From: Streptomyces roseus
GTDB taxonomy: Bacteria; Actinomycetota; Actinomycetes; Streptomycetales; Streptomycetaceae
Direction of reading: 5' to 3'
DNA: 42,629 nt
Assembly (NCBI RefSeq): GCF_001044425.1
Contig: NZ_LFML01000125.1
Location: 1 to 42,629 of the forward strand
Under the pieces are notes generated by a model. It saw nothing but the letters and a program-made list of their open reading frames with translations, was not told the origin of the DNA and made no database searches. Of this stretch, positions 15,844-24,150 are shown one piece after another. The position numbers and the translations under genes were made by a program. Within the stretch, counting starts at the first letter, position 1. Each line of letters starts with the position of its first letter.

Positions 15844-16890
15844 ATGTCCTCGAATCCTTTCTCCCCGTCCTCCCGCCGTGCGGCGGCCCGGCGCACGGCC
15901 GTCCGTCGCGCCCCGTTTGCCGCCGCCCTGACCCTCGGCCTCGCGCTGACCGCCTCCGGGCTCACCGGCTGCTCGACCCACTCGCATCCGCCCGCCGCGG
16001 CCGGGGCGAGCGCGACGCCGGGCGGCCCGGCCCGCGCTTCCGCGCCCTCCGTCCCCGGCGTCGACAGCCGGGAGCGGCTGAGCGTGGACGGCGGCACCCG
16101 GGAATACCTGATGCACCGCCCGGCCGCGGAGGGCGGCGGGCCCAGGCCGCTCCTGATCGCCTTCCACGGGCGCGGGGCCGACGCCGCCCAACTGCGCGAG
16201 CAGAGCGGCCTGGACCAGGCCGCCGGGGCGCGCGGCATGCTCCTCGTCTACCCGGAGGCCCTGGGCAAGGCCTGGGGCGCGGGCAGCGCGCCCTCCCCGC
16301 AGCGGCCCGATCCGGACGCCGACGTCCGCTTCACCGAGGCGCTGGTCGGCGAGCTCGTGCGCACCGGCCGGGCCGATCCGCACCGGGTCTACGTGGCCGG
16401 GTTCTCCAACGGCGGTTCCATGGCGCTGCGGATGGCGGCGCAGCGCCCGGAGCTGGTCGCGGGCGCGGTATCGGTCTCCGGTGAACTCCCCACCGGAACC
16501 GCCGCGGTGAAGCCCACCGGCCCGGTTCCCGTCCTCACCGTCTACGGGGCCGAGGACCCCGTACGGCCGCCCGCCGGTCTGCCGACTCCCGGGCCCGCCG
16601 CTCCCGGGGAGGAGCCCCTCACGCCCACGATGTCCGCCCGGGCGGGCATGGAGGCCTTCGCGGCCGCGGCCGGGGCCGGGGCTCCCGTCGAGGAGGGCAA
16701 GCCCGGCTACGACTCGTTCACCTGGCCGCCCGGCCCGGCGGGGGCGACGGTGCGGCTGCTCCTCATGCACGGGGCCGGCCACACCTGGCCCGGGTCGACG
16801 ATGGCGCCGCCCGAGGGCTTCGGATCCGTCAGCACCGCACTGGACGCGAGCAGTACCCTGCTCGACTTCCTCACCGCGCAGAAGCGCTGA
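15844..16890 (+). CDS. Esterase lipoprotein, PHB depolymerase (LpqC) type
   Basis: 348 aa from ATG 15844. An arginine-rich N-terminus, hydrophobic stretch and lipobox LTGC (Cys43) mark a lipoprotein, followed by a Thr/Pro/Ala linker. The alpha/beta-hydrolase core has the oxyanion loop LLIAFHGRG, nucleophile elbow GFSNGGS (Ser188), acid YGAEDPV (Asp238) and HGAGHTWPG (His313). Relatives split poly-3-hydroxybutyrate, feruloyl or acetyl esters outside the cell. The neighbour 3-hydroxybutyrate dehydrogenase supports a hydroxybutyrate ester substrate, though this is inference. Divergent from LysR, which may control it. Confidence 0.88.
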   Translation: MSSNPFSPSSRRAAARRTAVRRAPFAAALTLGLALTASGLTGCSTHSHPPAAAGASATPGGPARASAPSVPGVDSRERLSVDGGTREYLMHRPAAEGGGPRPLLIAFHGRGADAAQLREQSGLDQAAGARGMLLVYPEALGKAWGAGSAPSPQRPDPDADVRFTEALVGELVRTGRADPHRVYVAGFSNGGSMALRMAAQRPELVAGAVSVSGELPTGTAAVKPTGPVPVLTVYGAEDPVRPPAGLPTPGPAAPGEEPLTPTMSARAGMEAFAAAAGAGAPVEEGKPGYDSFTWPPGPAGATVRLLLMHGAGHTWPGSTMAPPEGFGSVSTALDASSTLLDFLTAQKR

Positions 16891-16914
16891 CCGCGGCCGT
16901 CGCCGCGCGCCCTC

Positions 16915-16972
16915 GCCCATGGCGGCGCGCACCACACCTTCGTCCCCGAGTGTGGTGTGCGCGGCCATGGGC
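16915..16972. terminator. Long hairpin between esterase and dehydrogenase genes
   Basis: A 22-nt arm (16915-16936, starting GCCCATGGC) pairs with 16951-16972 (ending GCCATGGGC) across a 14-nt loop. There is one mismatch and one G-T pair. It begins 25 bp after the esterase stop. No U-tract follows. It should end or attenuate transcription, or may be a large protein-binding site. Confidence 0.6.
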
Positions 16973-17002
16973 GCGGCCGTCCGCCCTCCCTAGGGTTCAG
17001 CC

Positions 17003-17761
17003 ATGACGAGCCAACTTCCTTTCCTGCGGGAGCGCGTCGCGCTGGTGACCGGCGGCGGCAGCGGCATCGGGCGGGCCTGCGCGATCGCCCTGGCCGAGGC
17101 GGGCGCCGACGTGCACGTCGTCGACATCGCCGAGGAGCCGGCCGTGTCCGTCGCCGCCCGCGTCGGCGGACGGGCGCACGTCGTCGACCTCGCGGACCCG
17201 GCCTCGATCGAGCGGCTGCCGGCGGCCGTGGACATCCTCGTCAACAGCGCGGGGCTGCAACACGTCGCCCCCATCCCCGAGTTCCCGGCCGAGCGCTTCA
17301 CGCTGATCCAGCAGGTGATGGTCACCGCCCCGTTCCTGCTGCTGCGGCACGTGCTCCCGCACATGTACGCCGGCGGCTGGGGGCGCGTGGTCAACATCTC
17401 CAGCGCCCACGGACTGCGGGCCAGCGCGTACAAGTCCGCGTACGTGGCCGCCAAACACGGGCTGGAGGGGCTGAGCAAGGTCGCCGCGGTCGAGGGGGCG
17501 CCGTACGGGGTGACCAGCAACTGCATCTGCCCCGGCTACGTCCGCACGCCCCTGGTCGAGGCGCAGATCGAACAGCAGGCGGCGGCGCACGGCATCGACC
17601 CCGCCGACGTGCTCTCGCGGGTGCTGCTCACCCGGTCCGCGGTGAAGCGGCTGATCGAGCCCGAGGAGGTCGCGGCGGCGGCGGTGTGGCTCTGCGGGCC
17701 CAATACCGGCTACCTCACGGGAACCTCACTTCCCCTCGATGGTGGCTGGACGGCCACCTGA
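17003..17761 (+). CDS. 3-hydroxybutyrate dehydrogenase (short-chain dehydrogenase)
   Basis: 252 aa. The Rossmann motif TGGGSGIG (about 14-21), NSAG, the catalytic Ser in VNISSAHG and YVAAK (Tyr/Lys) are all present. The phrases NISSAHGLRASAYKSAYVAA and CPGYVRTPLVEAQI are typical of D-3-hydroxybutyrate dehydrogenases, which interconvert 3-hydroxybutyrate and acetoacetate with NAD+ in the cytosol. This fits with the PHB depolymerase-type esterase just upstream. The large hairpin between the two genes suggests separate transcription or attenuation. Other SDR substrates cannot be excluded. Confidence 0.88.
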   Translation: MTSQLPFLRERVALVTGGGSGIGRACAIALAEAGADVHVVDIAEEPAVSVAARVGGRAHVVDLADPASIERLPAAVDILVNSAGLQHVAPIPEFPAERFTLIQQVMVTAPFLLLRHVLPHMYAGGWGRVVNISSAHGLRASAYKSAYVAAKHGLEGLSKVAAVEGAPYGVTSNCICPGYVRTPLVEAQIEQQAAAHGIDPADVLSRVLLTRSAVKRLIEPEEVAAAAVWLCGPNTGYLTGTSLPLDGGWTAT

Positions 17762-17767
17762 ATTTAA

Positions 17768-17817
17768 CTACCGACCAGTAGACAGGGGGCTCGCTCGTAC
17801 GGATTCTGGCTCCGTAC
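17768..17817. promoter_or_regulatory. Operator-like repeats upstream of the HAD phosphatase
   Basis: CTACCGACCAGTAG (17768-17781) is an imperfect 14-bp palindrome of the kind bound by TetR-type repressors. GTACGGA (17797-17803) and TCCGTAC (17811-17817) form a perfect inverted repeat with a 7-nt spacer. Both lie between the dehydrogenase stop and the ATG at 17849. Confidence 0.45.
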
Positions 17818-17848
17818 ATGTCAAATTCAGCCCTAGGAGCGCCCCCAC

Positions 17849-18526
17849 ATGCGCAGCACCCGCGCCCGCCTGCTCGGCACCGCCACCGCCACGGCCGCGG
17901 CCACCGTCGTCCTGACGCTGGCCCCCGTCGCCTCCGCCGAGGCCGCGCCCGCTCCCGTGCCGGCCCCGGCGGCCGCCCCGGCAGCGGCCACCGCCTCCGC
18001 GCCCGGCGGCAACGCGCTGCTGCGCGGCGTCGACTACGGCACGTGGAAGCGCGACGTGGCCGCCGTCATGGCCACGGCACGCCCGTACGTCGAGCAGCGC
18101 ATCGCCCAGTCCCCGGCCGGCGAGAAGCCCGCGATCGTCCTCGACATCGACAACTCCTCTCTGGAGACGGACTTCCACTGGTTCTGGACGTTCCCGACCC
18201 CGGCGATCTCCGAGGTCCGCGACCTGACCCGGTACGCCGACGCGCACGGCGTCGCCGTCTTCTTCGTCACCGCCCGCCCCGGGATCATCCAGTCCCTCAC
18301 CGAGCACAACCTGAAGGCGGTCGGCTACCCCGTCACGGGGCTGTACGTCCGGGACCTGCCCGACCTCTTCGACGAGGTCAGCGCGTACAAGACGGGCAAG
18401 CGCGCCGAGATCGAGGGCCGCGGCTACACGATCATCGCCAACATCGGCAACAACAACAGCGACCTGGTCGGCGGCCACGCCGAGCGCACCTTCAAGCTGC
18501 CGGACTACGACGGCAAGCTCTCCTAG
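17849..18526 (+). CDS. Exported HAD-superfamily acid phosphatase (class B-like)
   Basis: 225 aa from ATG 17849 with AGGAG upstream. A signal peptide (MRSTRARLLGT, then a hydrophobic core to VASAEAA) leads to an Ala/Pro linker, so it acts outside the membrane. HAD motif I is DIDNSS (Asp99, Asp101), motif II is VTARP (Thr141) and motif III is AYKTGKR (Lys181). Motif IV reads NIGNNNSDL, with the usual first Asp replaced by Asn201 while Asp205 is kept, so metal binding may be changed. It likely hydrolyses phosphomonoesters. Confidence 0.88.
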   Translation: MRSTRARLLGTATATAAATVVLTLAPVASAEAAPAPVPAPAAAPAAATASAPGGNALLRGVDYGTWKRDVAAVMATARPYVEQRIAQSPAGEKPAIVLDIDNSSLETDFHWFWTFPTPAISEVRDLTRYADAHGVAVFFVTARPGIIQSLTEHNLKAVGYPVTGLYVRDLPDLFDEVSAYKTGKRAEIEGRGYTIIANIGNNNSDLVGGHAERTFKLPDYDGKLS

Positions 18527-18623
18527 GCAGTGCCCGCGCAGTGGCGCCGGCCGCCCGCGGCCTGGCGAGCGGACGGCGCCGGTGGGGTCCGCGGCCGCTC
18601 CCGCGGCAGGACTCCGCCCGCTC

Positions 18624-19865
18624 TCAGGCGGGGCGGACCCCGTCGCACGTGATCCGCAGGTGGCGCGGGCCGCGCAGGACCGCGTTCTGCCGGTAGGGCG
18701 GCGGGTCCTCGATCAGGCGCGGGTTCTCCAGGCGGCGCGCCAGCTCGGTCAGCGCGAGCTGCGCCTCCAGCCGGGCCAGCGGGGCGCCGAAGCAGCTGTG
18801 GATGCCGCTGCCGAGCCCCAGGTGCTGGATGTCCTTGCGGTACGGGTCGAAGCGGTCCGGGTTCTCGAAGCGGTTCGGGTCCCGGTTGCCGGAGGCGAGG
18901 ACCAGCCACATCGAGGAGCCCTTGGGGATCGTGACGCCGCGGACCTCGATGTCCACGAGCGGGGTCCGCTGCGGCAGCAGCTGCACCGGCGGCTCGAACC
19001 GCAGCAGTTCCTCCACCATCGGCACGGCGAGCCCCGGCGTCTCGCGCAGCTGCCGCAGGACGTCCGGGTTGCGCAGCAGGGTGAGCATCCCGTTGGTGAT
19101 GAGGTTGACGGTGGTCTCGTGGCCCGCGATGAGCAGCAGGGCGGCGGTGCTGAGCAGTTCCATCGTGCTCATCGTCTCGTCCTGGCCGTGTCCGACGGCC
19201 AGTTGGGAGAGCATGTCCTCGCCGGGGTTCTTGCGCCGCTCCTCGATCAGCCCGGCCAGGTACATGCCGAGTTCCATCCGGGCGTCGTGGGTGGTCTTGT
19301 CCCGTTCCTTCGGGTCGGCGCCCGGGTCGGGGTCCAGGCTCGCGGCCAGGGTGTCGGCCCAGACGTGGAAGCGGGGCTCGTCCTCGCGGGGCACACCGAG
19401 CAGCCGGCAGATCATGGTGACCGGGAACGGGTACGCGAACTGGTCGACCAGGTCGATGTTCCCGGGGTCGCCGAGGTTGTCGATCAGGTTGCCGACGATG
19501 CCGTGCAGGTCCTCGCGCATGTCGTCGATGCGGTGCGGGGAGTGCGGCGGCCCGAAGGGCCGGTTGGTCATCCGGCGCAGCCGGTCGTGCTCCGGCGGGT
19601 CCAGCTTGAGGAAGCTCGGCGGCAGGGCCGCCGCCCCCTCGTCCTCGCCCTCCGCCAGCGGATCCCCGGCCGAGGCGGCCAGGTTGCGGGCCTCGGAGCT
19701 GAGCCGCGGGTCGTGCAGCAGGCTCTGGATGTCGTAGTACGTGCTGATGACGTACGGGCCCTCCCCGTCGTGGAAGACCGGGGTCTTGCGCAGCTCCTCG
19801 TACAGCGGGTACGGGTTGGCGCGGTTCGCGTAGTCGAGGATGTCGCTCAGGATGCCTTGCTTCAT
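18624..19865 (-). CDS. Cytochrome P450, soluble bacterial class
   Basis: 413 aa, normal length. The I-helix is LLLIAGHETT (AGHETT 247-252), ExxR is at 286-289 (EELLRF) and the heme loop is LGLGSGIHSCFGAPLAR with Cys358. The first Phe of the consensus is replaced by Leu, which is tolerated in many actinobacterial P450s. GGAGG is 7 nt before ATG 19865. It is the third gene of a ferredoxin-reductase-P450 operon, 25 bp after the reductase, so it has its own electron supply. The substrate is unknown; a xenobiotic or secondary metabolite is typical for orphan operons of this layout. Confidence 0.95.
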   Translation of the reverse strand: MKQGILSDILDYANRANPYPLYEELRKTPVFHDGEGPYVISTYYDIQSLLHDPRLSSEARNLAASAGDPLAEGEDEGAAALPPSFLKLDPPEHDRLRRMTNRPFGPPHSPHRIDDMREDLHGIVGNLIDNLGDPGNIDLVDQFAYPFPVTMICRLLGVPREDEPRFHVWADTLAASLDPDPGADPKERDKTTHDARMELGMYLAGLIEERRKNPGEDMLSQLAVGHGQDETMSTMELLSTAALLLIAGHETTVNLITNGMLTLLRNPDVLRQLRETPGLAVPMVEELLRFEPPVQLLPQRTPLVDIEVRGVTIPKGSSMWLVLASGNRDPNRFENPDRFDPYRKDIQHLGLGSGIHSCFGAPLARLEAQLALTELARRLENPRLIEDPPPYRQNAVLRGPRHLRITCDGVRPA

Positions 19866-19890
19866 GCCGGGTCCTCCGGGGGCGGGCGGG

Positions 19891-21282
19891 TCAGTGCCCG
19901 GCGGGGTGGAAGGTCATCCGCCGGTCGGCCGGCGAATATCCGCTGAGGGTGACGGTCGGGCCGTGCGTCGGCAGGGACGGGTCGGGGAAGTCCGCGGGGA
20001 GCGGCTTCTGTCCCTCCGGGCGCCGGTCGACCGTGGGGAACGGGGGCGGGAAGGGCGCGGTGGCCTCGATCTGCTGCTGGTAGAACTGCAGCCAGCGCGA
20101 GTTGTCGAAGGTGACGGCCCCGATGACCCGGCCCTGGTAGCCGTAGACGCCGGTGAAGCGGCGTTCGGCGCGCGAGCCCTGGGTGATCATGATCTCGGTG
20201 CCCATCGAGGGCACCCCGACCGATTTGATGCTCACCCCGAACTGCGAGGACCAGAAAGCCGGCACCCAGATGTGCGGGCGGCGCTCGGTGCTCTCGCTGA
20301 GCATGTTGTGGGCCGCGGTCTCCGCCTGCGAGACGGCGTTGCCCCAGTGCTCCAGGGACAGGAACTGGTAGCCGAACAGCGGGTGCGGGGAGCGGGCGAC
20401 GTCGCCCGCCACGAAGATGTCGTCGGTGACGATGCCGCGGATGTCGAAGGCCCGGCAGCCCGCGTCACAGGCGATGCCGCGGGGGCCGGCGCCCAGTCCG
20501 GAGCCGCTCAGCCACTCGGTGTTGCGCTGGGCGCCGAGCGAGACGACCACGACGTCGCACTCCAGGGAGGTGCTGTCGGAGAAGTGCGCCGCGCGGACGC
20601 GTCCCGTGGCGTCGCCCTCCAGGGCGGTGACCATGACGCCGGTGCGCAGGTCCACGCCGTTCTCCCGGTGGAGTTCGGCGGCGACCGCCCCGATGACCCC
20701 GCCGAGCGCGCCGACCAGGGGCGCGTCGGCGCGCTCGGCGACGGTGACCTCCACTCCGCGCTCGCGGCAGGCGGAGGCGATCTCGGACCCGGTGAACCCG
20801 GCGCCGATGACCAGGACCCGGCGCGGACCCGCGTTCAGCCGCCGGGCCAGGGCCGCGCCGTCTTCGCGGGTGCGGAGCACGAACACGCCGTCGAGCTCGC
20901 CCTCGGCCTGGTTCGGCCAGGGCCGGGCCCGGACGCCGGTGGCGATGAGCAGCCGGTCGTACGGGACCTCGTCCCCGTCGGCGAGTCTGACCCGCCGGGC
21001 CGCCATGTCGAGGCCCGAGGCCGCCACGCCCAGTCGCCACTCGGCGTCGATGTCGCGGCGGCGGGGCAGCGCGGTACGCTCGGCGCTGCCCATGCCCAGC
21101 AGCGCCTGCTTGGACAGGGGCGGGCGGTCGTACGGCTCGTGGGGCTCGTCGCCGATCATGGTCAGCGAGCCCTTGAAGCCCTTCTCGCGCAGGGTCTCGG
21201 CCCCGCGGAGCCCGGCGAGCGAGGCGCCCACGACGACGATCCGGCCGTCCGCCTTCAGACGGTCCGTGGCGGTGTCAGGCAT
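19891..21282 (-). CDS. FAD-dependent ferredoxin reductase
   Basis: 463 aa from ATG 21282, with GGGGAGG upstream inside the ferredoxin gene and an 8-nt overlap with its stop. The FAD-binding start is GRIVVVGASLAGLRGAETLR, the NAD(P)H-binding motif is VLVIGAGFTGSEIAS, and the FAD-contact phrase is DDIFVAGDVARSPHP. It belongs to the putidaredoxin reductase type, passing electrons from NAD(P)H to a small ferredoxin. The tail of about 60 residues after the usual domain end (from FPPPFPTVDRR) is proline-rich and unusual. It should feed the adjacent ferredoxin and P450. Confidence 0.95.
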   Translation of the reverse strand: MPDTATDRLKADGRIVVVGASLAGLRGAETLREKGFKGSLTMIGDEPHEPYDRPPLSKQALLGMGSAERTALPRRRDIDAEWRLGVAASGLDMAARRVRLADGDEVPYDRLLIATGVRARPWPNQAEGELDGVFVLRTREDGAALARRLNAGPRRVLVIGAGFTGSEIASACRERGVEVTVAERADAPLVGALGGVIGAVAAELHRENGVDLRTGVMVTALEGDATGRVRAAHFSDSTSLECDVVVVSLGAQRNTEWLSGSGLGAGPRGIACDAGCRAFDIRGIVTDDIFVAGDVARSPHPLFGYQFLSLEHWGNAVSQAETAAHNMLSESTERRPHIWVPAFWSSQFGVSIKSVGVPSMGTEIMITQGSRAERRFTGVYGYQGRVIGAVTFDNSRWLQFYQQQIEATAPFPPPFPTVDRRPEGQKPLPADFPDPSLPTHGPTVTLSGYSPADRRMTFHPAGH

Positions 21283-21538
21283 CGGATGCCTCCCCGGCGG
21301 CCGGCGCGGCACCACCCGGGGCGCCGGGCGCGGTGGCGGCCATGTCCAGCTCGTCCACGAGGATCGCCTGTACGGGGCAGGCGGCGACCGCCTGGGCCAC
21401 GCGCGCGCGGTGGGCGTCCTGCGCCTGCGGATCGTAGAGCAGGCCTTCGTCTCCGTGCATCGCGAAGACTTCGGGTGCGAGGAAGGCGCATTGCGCGTAC
21501 CCCTGGCACCGGTTGAGATCGACGACAAGCCTCAGCAA
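21275..21538 (-). CDS. [3Fe-4S] ferredoxin
   Basis: 87 aa. The cysteines are Cys11, Cys17 (RCQGYAQC) and Cys54 (AACPVQAI). Three ligands with a non-cysteine residue between the first two are typical of the 3Fe-4S ferredoxins that serve P450s. The start is TTG 21538 with AAAGGA 7-8 nt upstream; no ATG or GTG lies near enough to keep the first cysteine. The C-terminus carries an Ala/Pro/Gly tail. First gene of the operon; its stop overlaps the reductase start. Confidence 0.93.
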   Translation of the reverse strand: MLRLVVDLNRCQGYAQCAFLAPEVFAMHGDEGLLYDPQAQDAHRARVAQAVAACPVQAILVDELDMAATAPGAPGGAAPAAGEASDA

Positions 21539-21652
21539 GGTCCAGTCCTTTCGTTGGCCCGTCCGGCTTCCCGGCCAGCGTGCGGCCGGGCGAGCGGGGC
21601 TGCGCGTCCGGCGGGGCCATTGGTGTGACGGGTGGGGCGGGCGGCCCGCACG

Positions 21653-22279
21653 TCACCCGGGGCGGCGGGCGGTGCGCAGGATGTACAGGCTGATGAGCAG
21701 CGCCCAGGCCGGGAAGACGAGTTCGCAGTACGGCACGCTGGAGCCCACCACGAGCAGCAGCAGACCGGCGACGGTGCCGATCGCGACCAGGGGTCTGGGC
21801 AGGACCCGGAGCTTGCGGCCGAGCGAGGACGTCGCGAGGACGAAGACGGCGGCCATCCGCATCCCGTACGTGGTGAGCAGCGTGTACGCGAAATGGCGGC
21901 CGAAGCCGGTGGGGTCCTCGGCGTCGAGCACGGTCCCGGCGGCTGCGACGGCGCCGAAGAGGCAGGCGACGAAGACCACTCCGCTGCCCAGGAACACGGT
22001 CGCGATGAACCGGTCCTCGGCGTCCCCGGTGTGCTCGCGGAGCGCGCCCATGAACCACAGGAAGGCGATGCCCGCGAAGGGGACGAGCTCGGTCGCGGTC
22101 TGCAGCGCCCCCCGCTTGCCCGGGGCGATCTCCTCCTCGCCACCGCCCCCTTCGGGCAGGGCGATCCGGGCGAGCACGATCGCCGTCGCGAGCAGGACGG
22201 CGAAGACGACCCCCGCCAGTCCCGCGGCTTTGGGGGTGCTCAGGGCTTGTTGCCGGGTCCGCCCCGGTGCCTGTGTCAT
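21653..22279 (-). CDS. Multi-spanning membrane protein of unknown function
   Basis: 208 aa with about six hydrophobic helices, among them AGLAGVVFAVLLATAIVL, FIATVFLGSGVVFVACLFGA, PLVAIGTVAGLLLLVVG and LVFPAWALLISLYIL. A Gly/Glu-rich loop follows the first. No catalytic or transport motif is seen and I do not recognise the family. GGAGGA lies directly against ATG 22279, closer than usual. It lies between the P450 operon and the IclR-domain gene, with about 110 bp on either side, so it is probably its own unit. Confidence 0.8.
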   Translation of the reverse strand: MTQAPGRTRQQALSTPKAAGLAGVVFAVLLATAIVLARIALPEGGGGEEEIAPGKRGALQTATELVPFAGIAFLWFMGALREHTGDAEDRFIATVFLGSGVVFVACLFGAVAAAGTVLDAEDPTGFGRHFAYTLLTTYGMRMAAVFVLATSSLGRKLRVLPRPLVAIGTVAGLLLLVVGSSVPYCELVFPAWALLISLYILRTARRPG

Positions 22280-22383
22280 TCCTCCAGCAAGCCGCCCGCC
22301 GGGCGCGGGTGCCAGCGGGGCAGCGCGGTCGGGTGATGCCCGGGGCGGGTCGGAGCGGACCCGTCCCGGGCTCGGGGCACCGG

Positions 22384-24150
22384 TCAGGTGGCCGTGATGA
22401 GGACGCCGCCGGGCTCTCCCGCGCCCCCCTCGCGCCGCGGCGCCGCGGGGGCGGCGCCCGGACCGGTGCCGGCGACGATCAGGGCCAGCAGGACCGCCGC
22501 GGCCTCGCTCCGCAGGATCCGGGCGGCCTGCCCGAGGCGGTGCGGGTCCGGGTCCGGGATGGACAGGGCCAGGCATTCGGCGTTGGGGCCCGAGGTGATC
22601 GGTACGGCCGCGCAGACCGTGCCCACCGCGTACTCCTGGAGGTCCAGCAGGGGCGCGCCCGGCCGCCGGGTGTCGAGCTGCCGGAAGAGGTCCTCCTGCC
22701 GGGTGATGGTGTGGGCGGTGAACCGCGCCGCCCGGTGCCGGGACAGGTGGTCCTTGCGGCCTTCGGGCCCGAGCTGCGCCAGCAGGGCCTTGCCCACGGC
22801 CGAGGCGTGGGCGGCGGCCCGGAAGTCGACCCACTCGTCCACGAGCGGTGTCGCGGGACCGTCGGCGTACTGCGTGATGCAGACCTCGCCGTCGGTGTAG
22901 CGGGCGACGTAGACGGCGGCGCCGACCGCGTCCCGGACCCAGGCGAGGGTCTCCCGCAGGTGCCCGCGCCCGTCGCCGCCGGACGCCGCTTCGGTCAGTA
23001 AGAGCGCCCGGCCCGCGATGTACGCGCCCGGGCCGGCCGCGGCCGCCAGGTTGGCCCGTACGAGCTGCTCCATCACCCGGGCCAGCGCCAGCTGGGGAAG
23101 CCGCGTCTCGCGGGCGATCTGAGCGAGGCTCACCCCGCCCGAGTACCGGCCCACGACCTCCAGGACGCGCAGCGCCCGGTGGACGGCCTCCATCGCGACC
23201 GGGGCCGGCCGCCCCTCGGACGGGCCGCGGCCGGCCCCGGTCGGCTGCGGGTGCCTGAGGGCGTCGAGCGCCCAGGCGTCCGTCCCGTCCGTCAGGTGCG
23301 GGACGTCCAGCCGCGCGTGCCGGGCGATGGCCACCGCCACGTGCGGGCCGAGGAGGTACACCTCCCCCTGGTCCTGGTCCTGGTCCTCGCTCCAGCTCAG
23401 GGCCGTGACGGCCCGCCGGAGCCGGGCGGGCAGCCGGTACGGGGGCCGCCCGCCGTGCGCTCCCACCGCGGTGAGGGCGGTCAGGTCCTGGGTGCTGATC
23501 GGCGGCGAGGTCCAGATGACCGAGGCGCCGAGGGCCTCCTCCAGGTTCTCCGGGACCTCCGGCAGCCGCGGCAGGCCCTCCTCCGGGGGGAGCACGTCGG
23601 CGAGCGCTCTCCAGTGCCGGGCGGTGTCCACCTCGGCGCGGGCGAGGTGGTGGAGGTGCAGGAGGCGCGCGGCGGTCGCCGAACCGGCCCCGGCCGCGTA
23701 CTGGAACCAGAACTGCGCCCCCTCCACCCGGTCGGACAGGTGCAGGAGGGCGCCGAACAGCAGGGCCGGCTGCGCCCCGTGCGGCCAGTTCGCGGCGTCC
23801 AGGGCCAGCTCGGCGAAGGACCGGCTCTCCACCAGCGACCAGGCCAGGTCGTCCAGCGCCCGGGCGGCCCGTACGTGGCAGGCCGCGTCGAGTACGAGGT
23901 CGTCGGCCGGGGTGGGTACGGGCGCGGGCAGCGGCGCACGGCCGGCGGGCGAGGCCGGGGCCGGAAAGCAGCGGCCGCCGGCGCCGCTCGCCGAACGGGC
24001 CCGGTCGGCCGCGACGCGGCGGGCGATGCGCCGCCGGGCGGCGTCCTCGTCGTAGCCCGCGTACTCCTCGACCAGCACCTCGGCCCCCTCCAGAGCCGCC
24101 GCCGGCGTGCGCCCCGGCGCGGCGTCGTGGTCGGCCGTCATGTCGCTCAC
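22384..24150 (-). CDS. Large IclR-type regulator with N-terminal helical (TPR-like) region
   Basis: 588 aa from GTG 24150, which overlaps the sigma factor stop (GTGA) behind AGGAGAAGG; ATG 24141 is also possible. Residues about 75-200 are alpha-helical repeats (ACHVRAARALDDLAWSLVE, GALLHLSDRVEGAQFWFQYA). At about 320-375 is an IclR winged helix (HRALRVLEVVGRYSGGVSLA), followed by the IclR effector domain (VGAAVYVARYTDGEVCITQY, AHASAVGKALLAQLG). An internal DQDQDQ comes from a CTGGTC repeat near 23380. Normal IclR proteins are about 260 aa, so this is more than twice the usual size. With a coupled sigma factor, it may act as its partner or modulator; that is inference. Confidence 0.82.
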   Translation of the reverse strand: MSDMTADHDAAPGRTPAAALEGAEVLVEEYAGYDEDAARRRIARRVAADRARSASGAGGRCFPAPASPAGRAPLPAPVPTPADDLVLDAACHVRAARALDDLAWSLVESRSFAELALDAANWPHGAQPALLFGALLHLSDRVEGAQFWFQYAAGAGSATAARLLHLHHLARAEVDTARHWRALADVLPPEEGLPRLPEVPENLEEALGASVIWTSPPISTQDLTALTAVGAHGGRPPYRLPARLRRAVTALSWSEDQDQDQGEVYLLGPHVAVAIARHARLDVPHLTDGTDAWALDALRHPQPTGAGRGPSEGRPAPVAMEAVHRALRVLEVVGRYSGGVSLAQIARETRLPQLALARVMEQLVRANLAAAAGPGAYIAGRALLLTEAASGGDGRGHLRETLAWVRDAVGAAVYVARYTDGEVCITQYADGPATPLVDEWVDFRAAAHASAVGKALLAQLGPEGRKDHLSRHRAARFTAHTITRQEDLFRQLDTRRPGAPLLDLQEYAVGTVCAAVPITSGPNAECLALSIPDPDPHRLGQAARILRSEAAAVLLALIVAGTGPGAAPAAPRREGGAGEPGGVLITAT

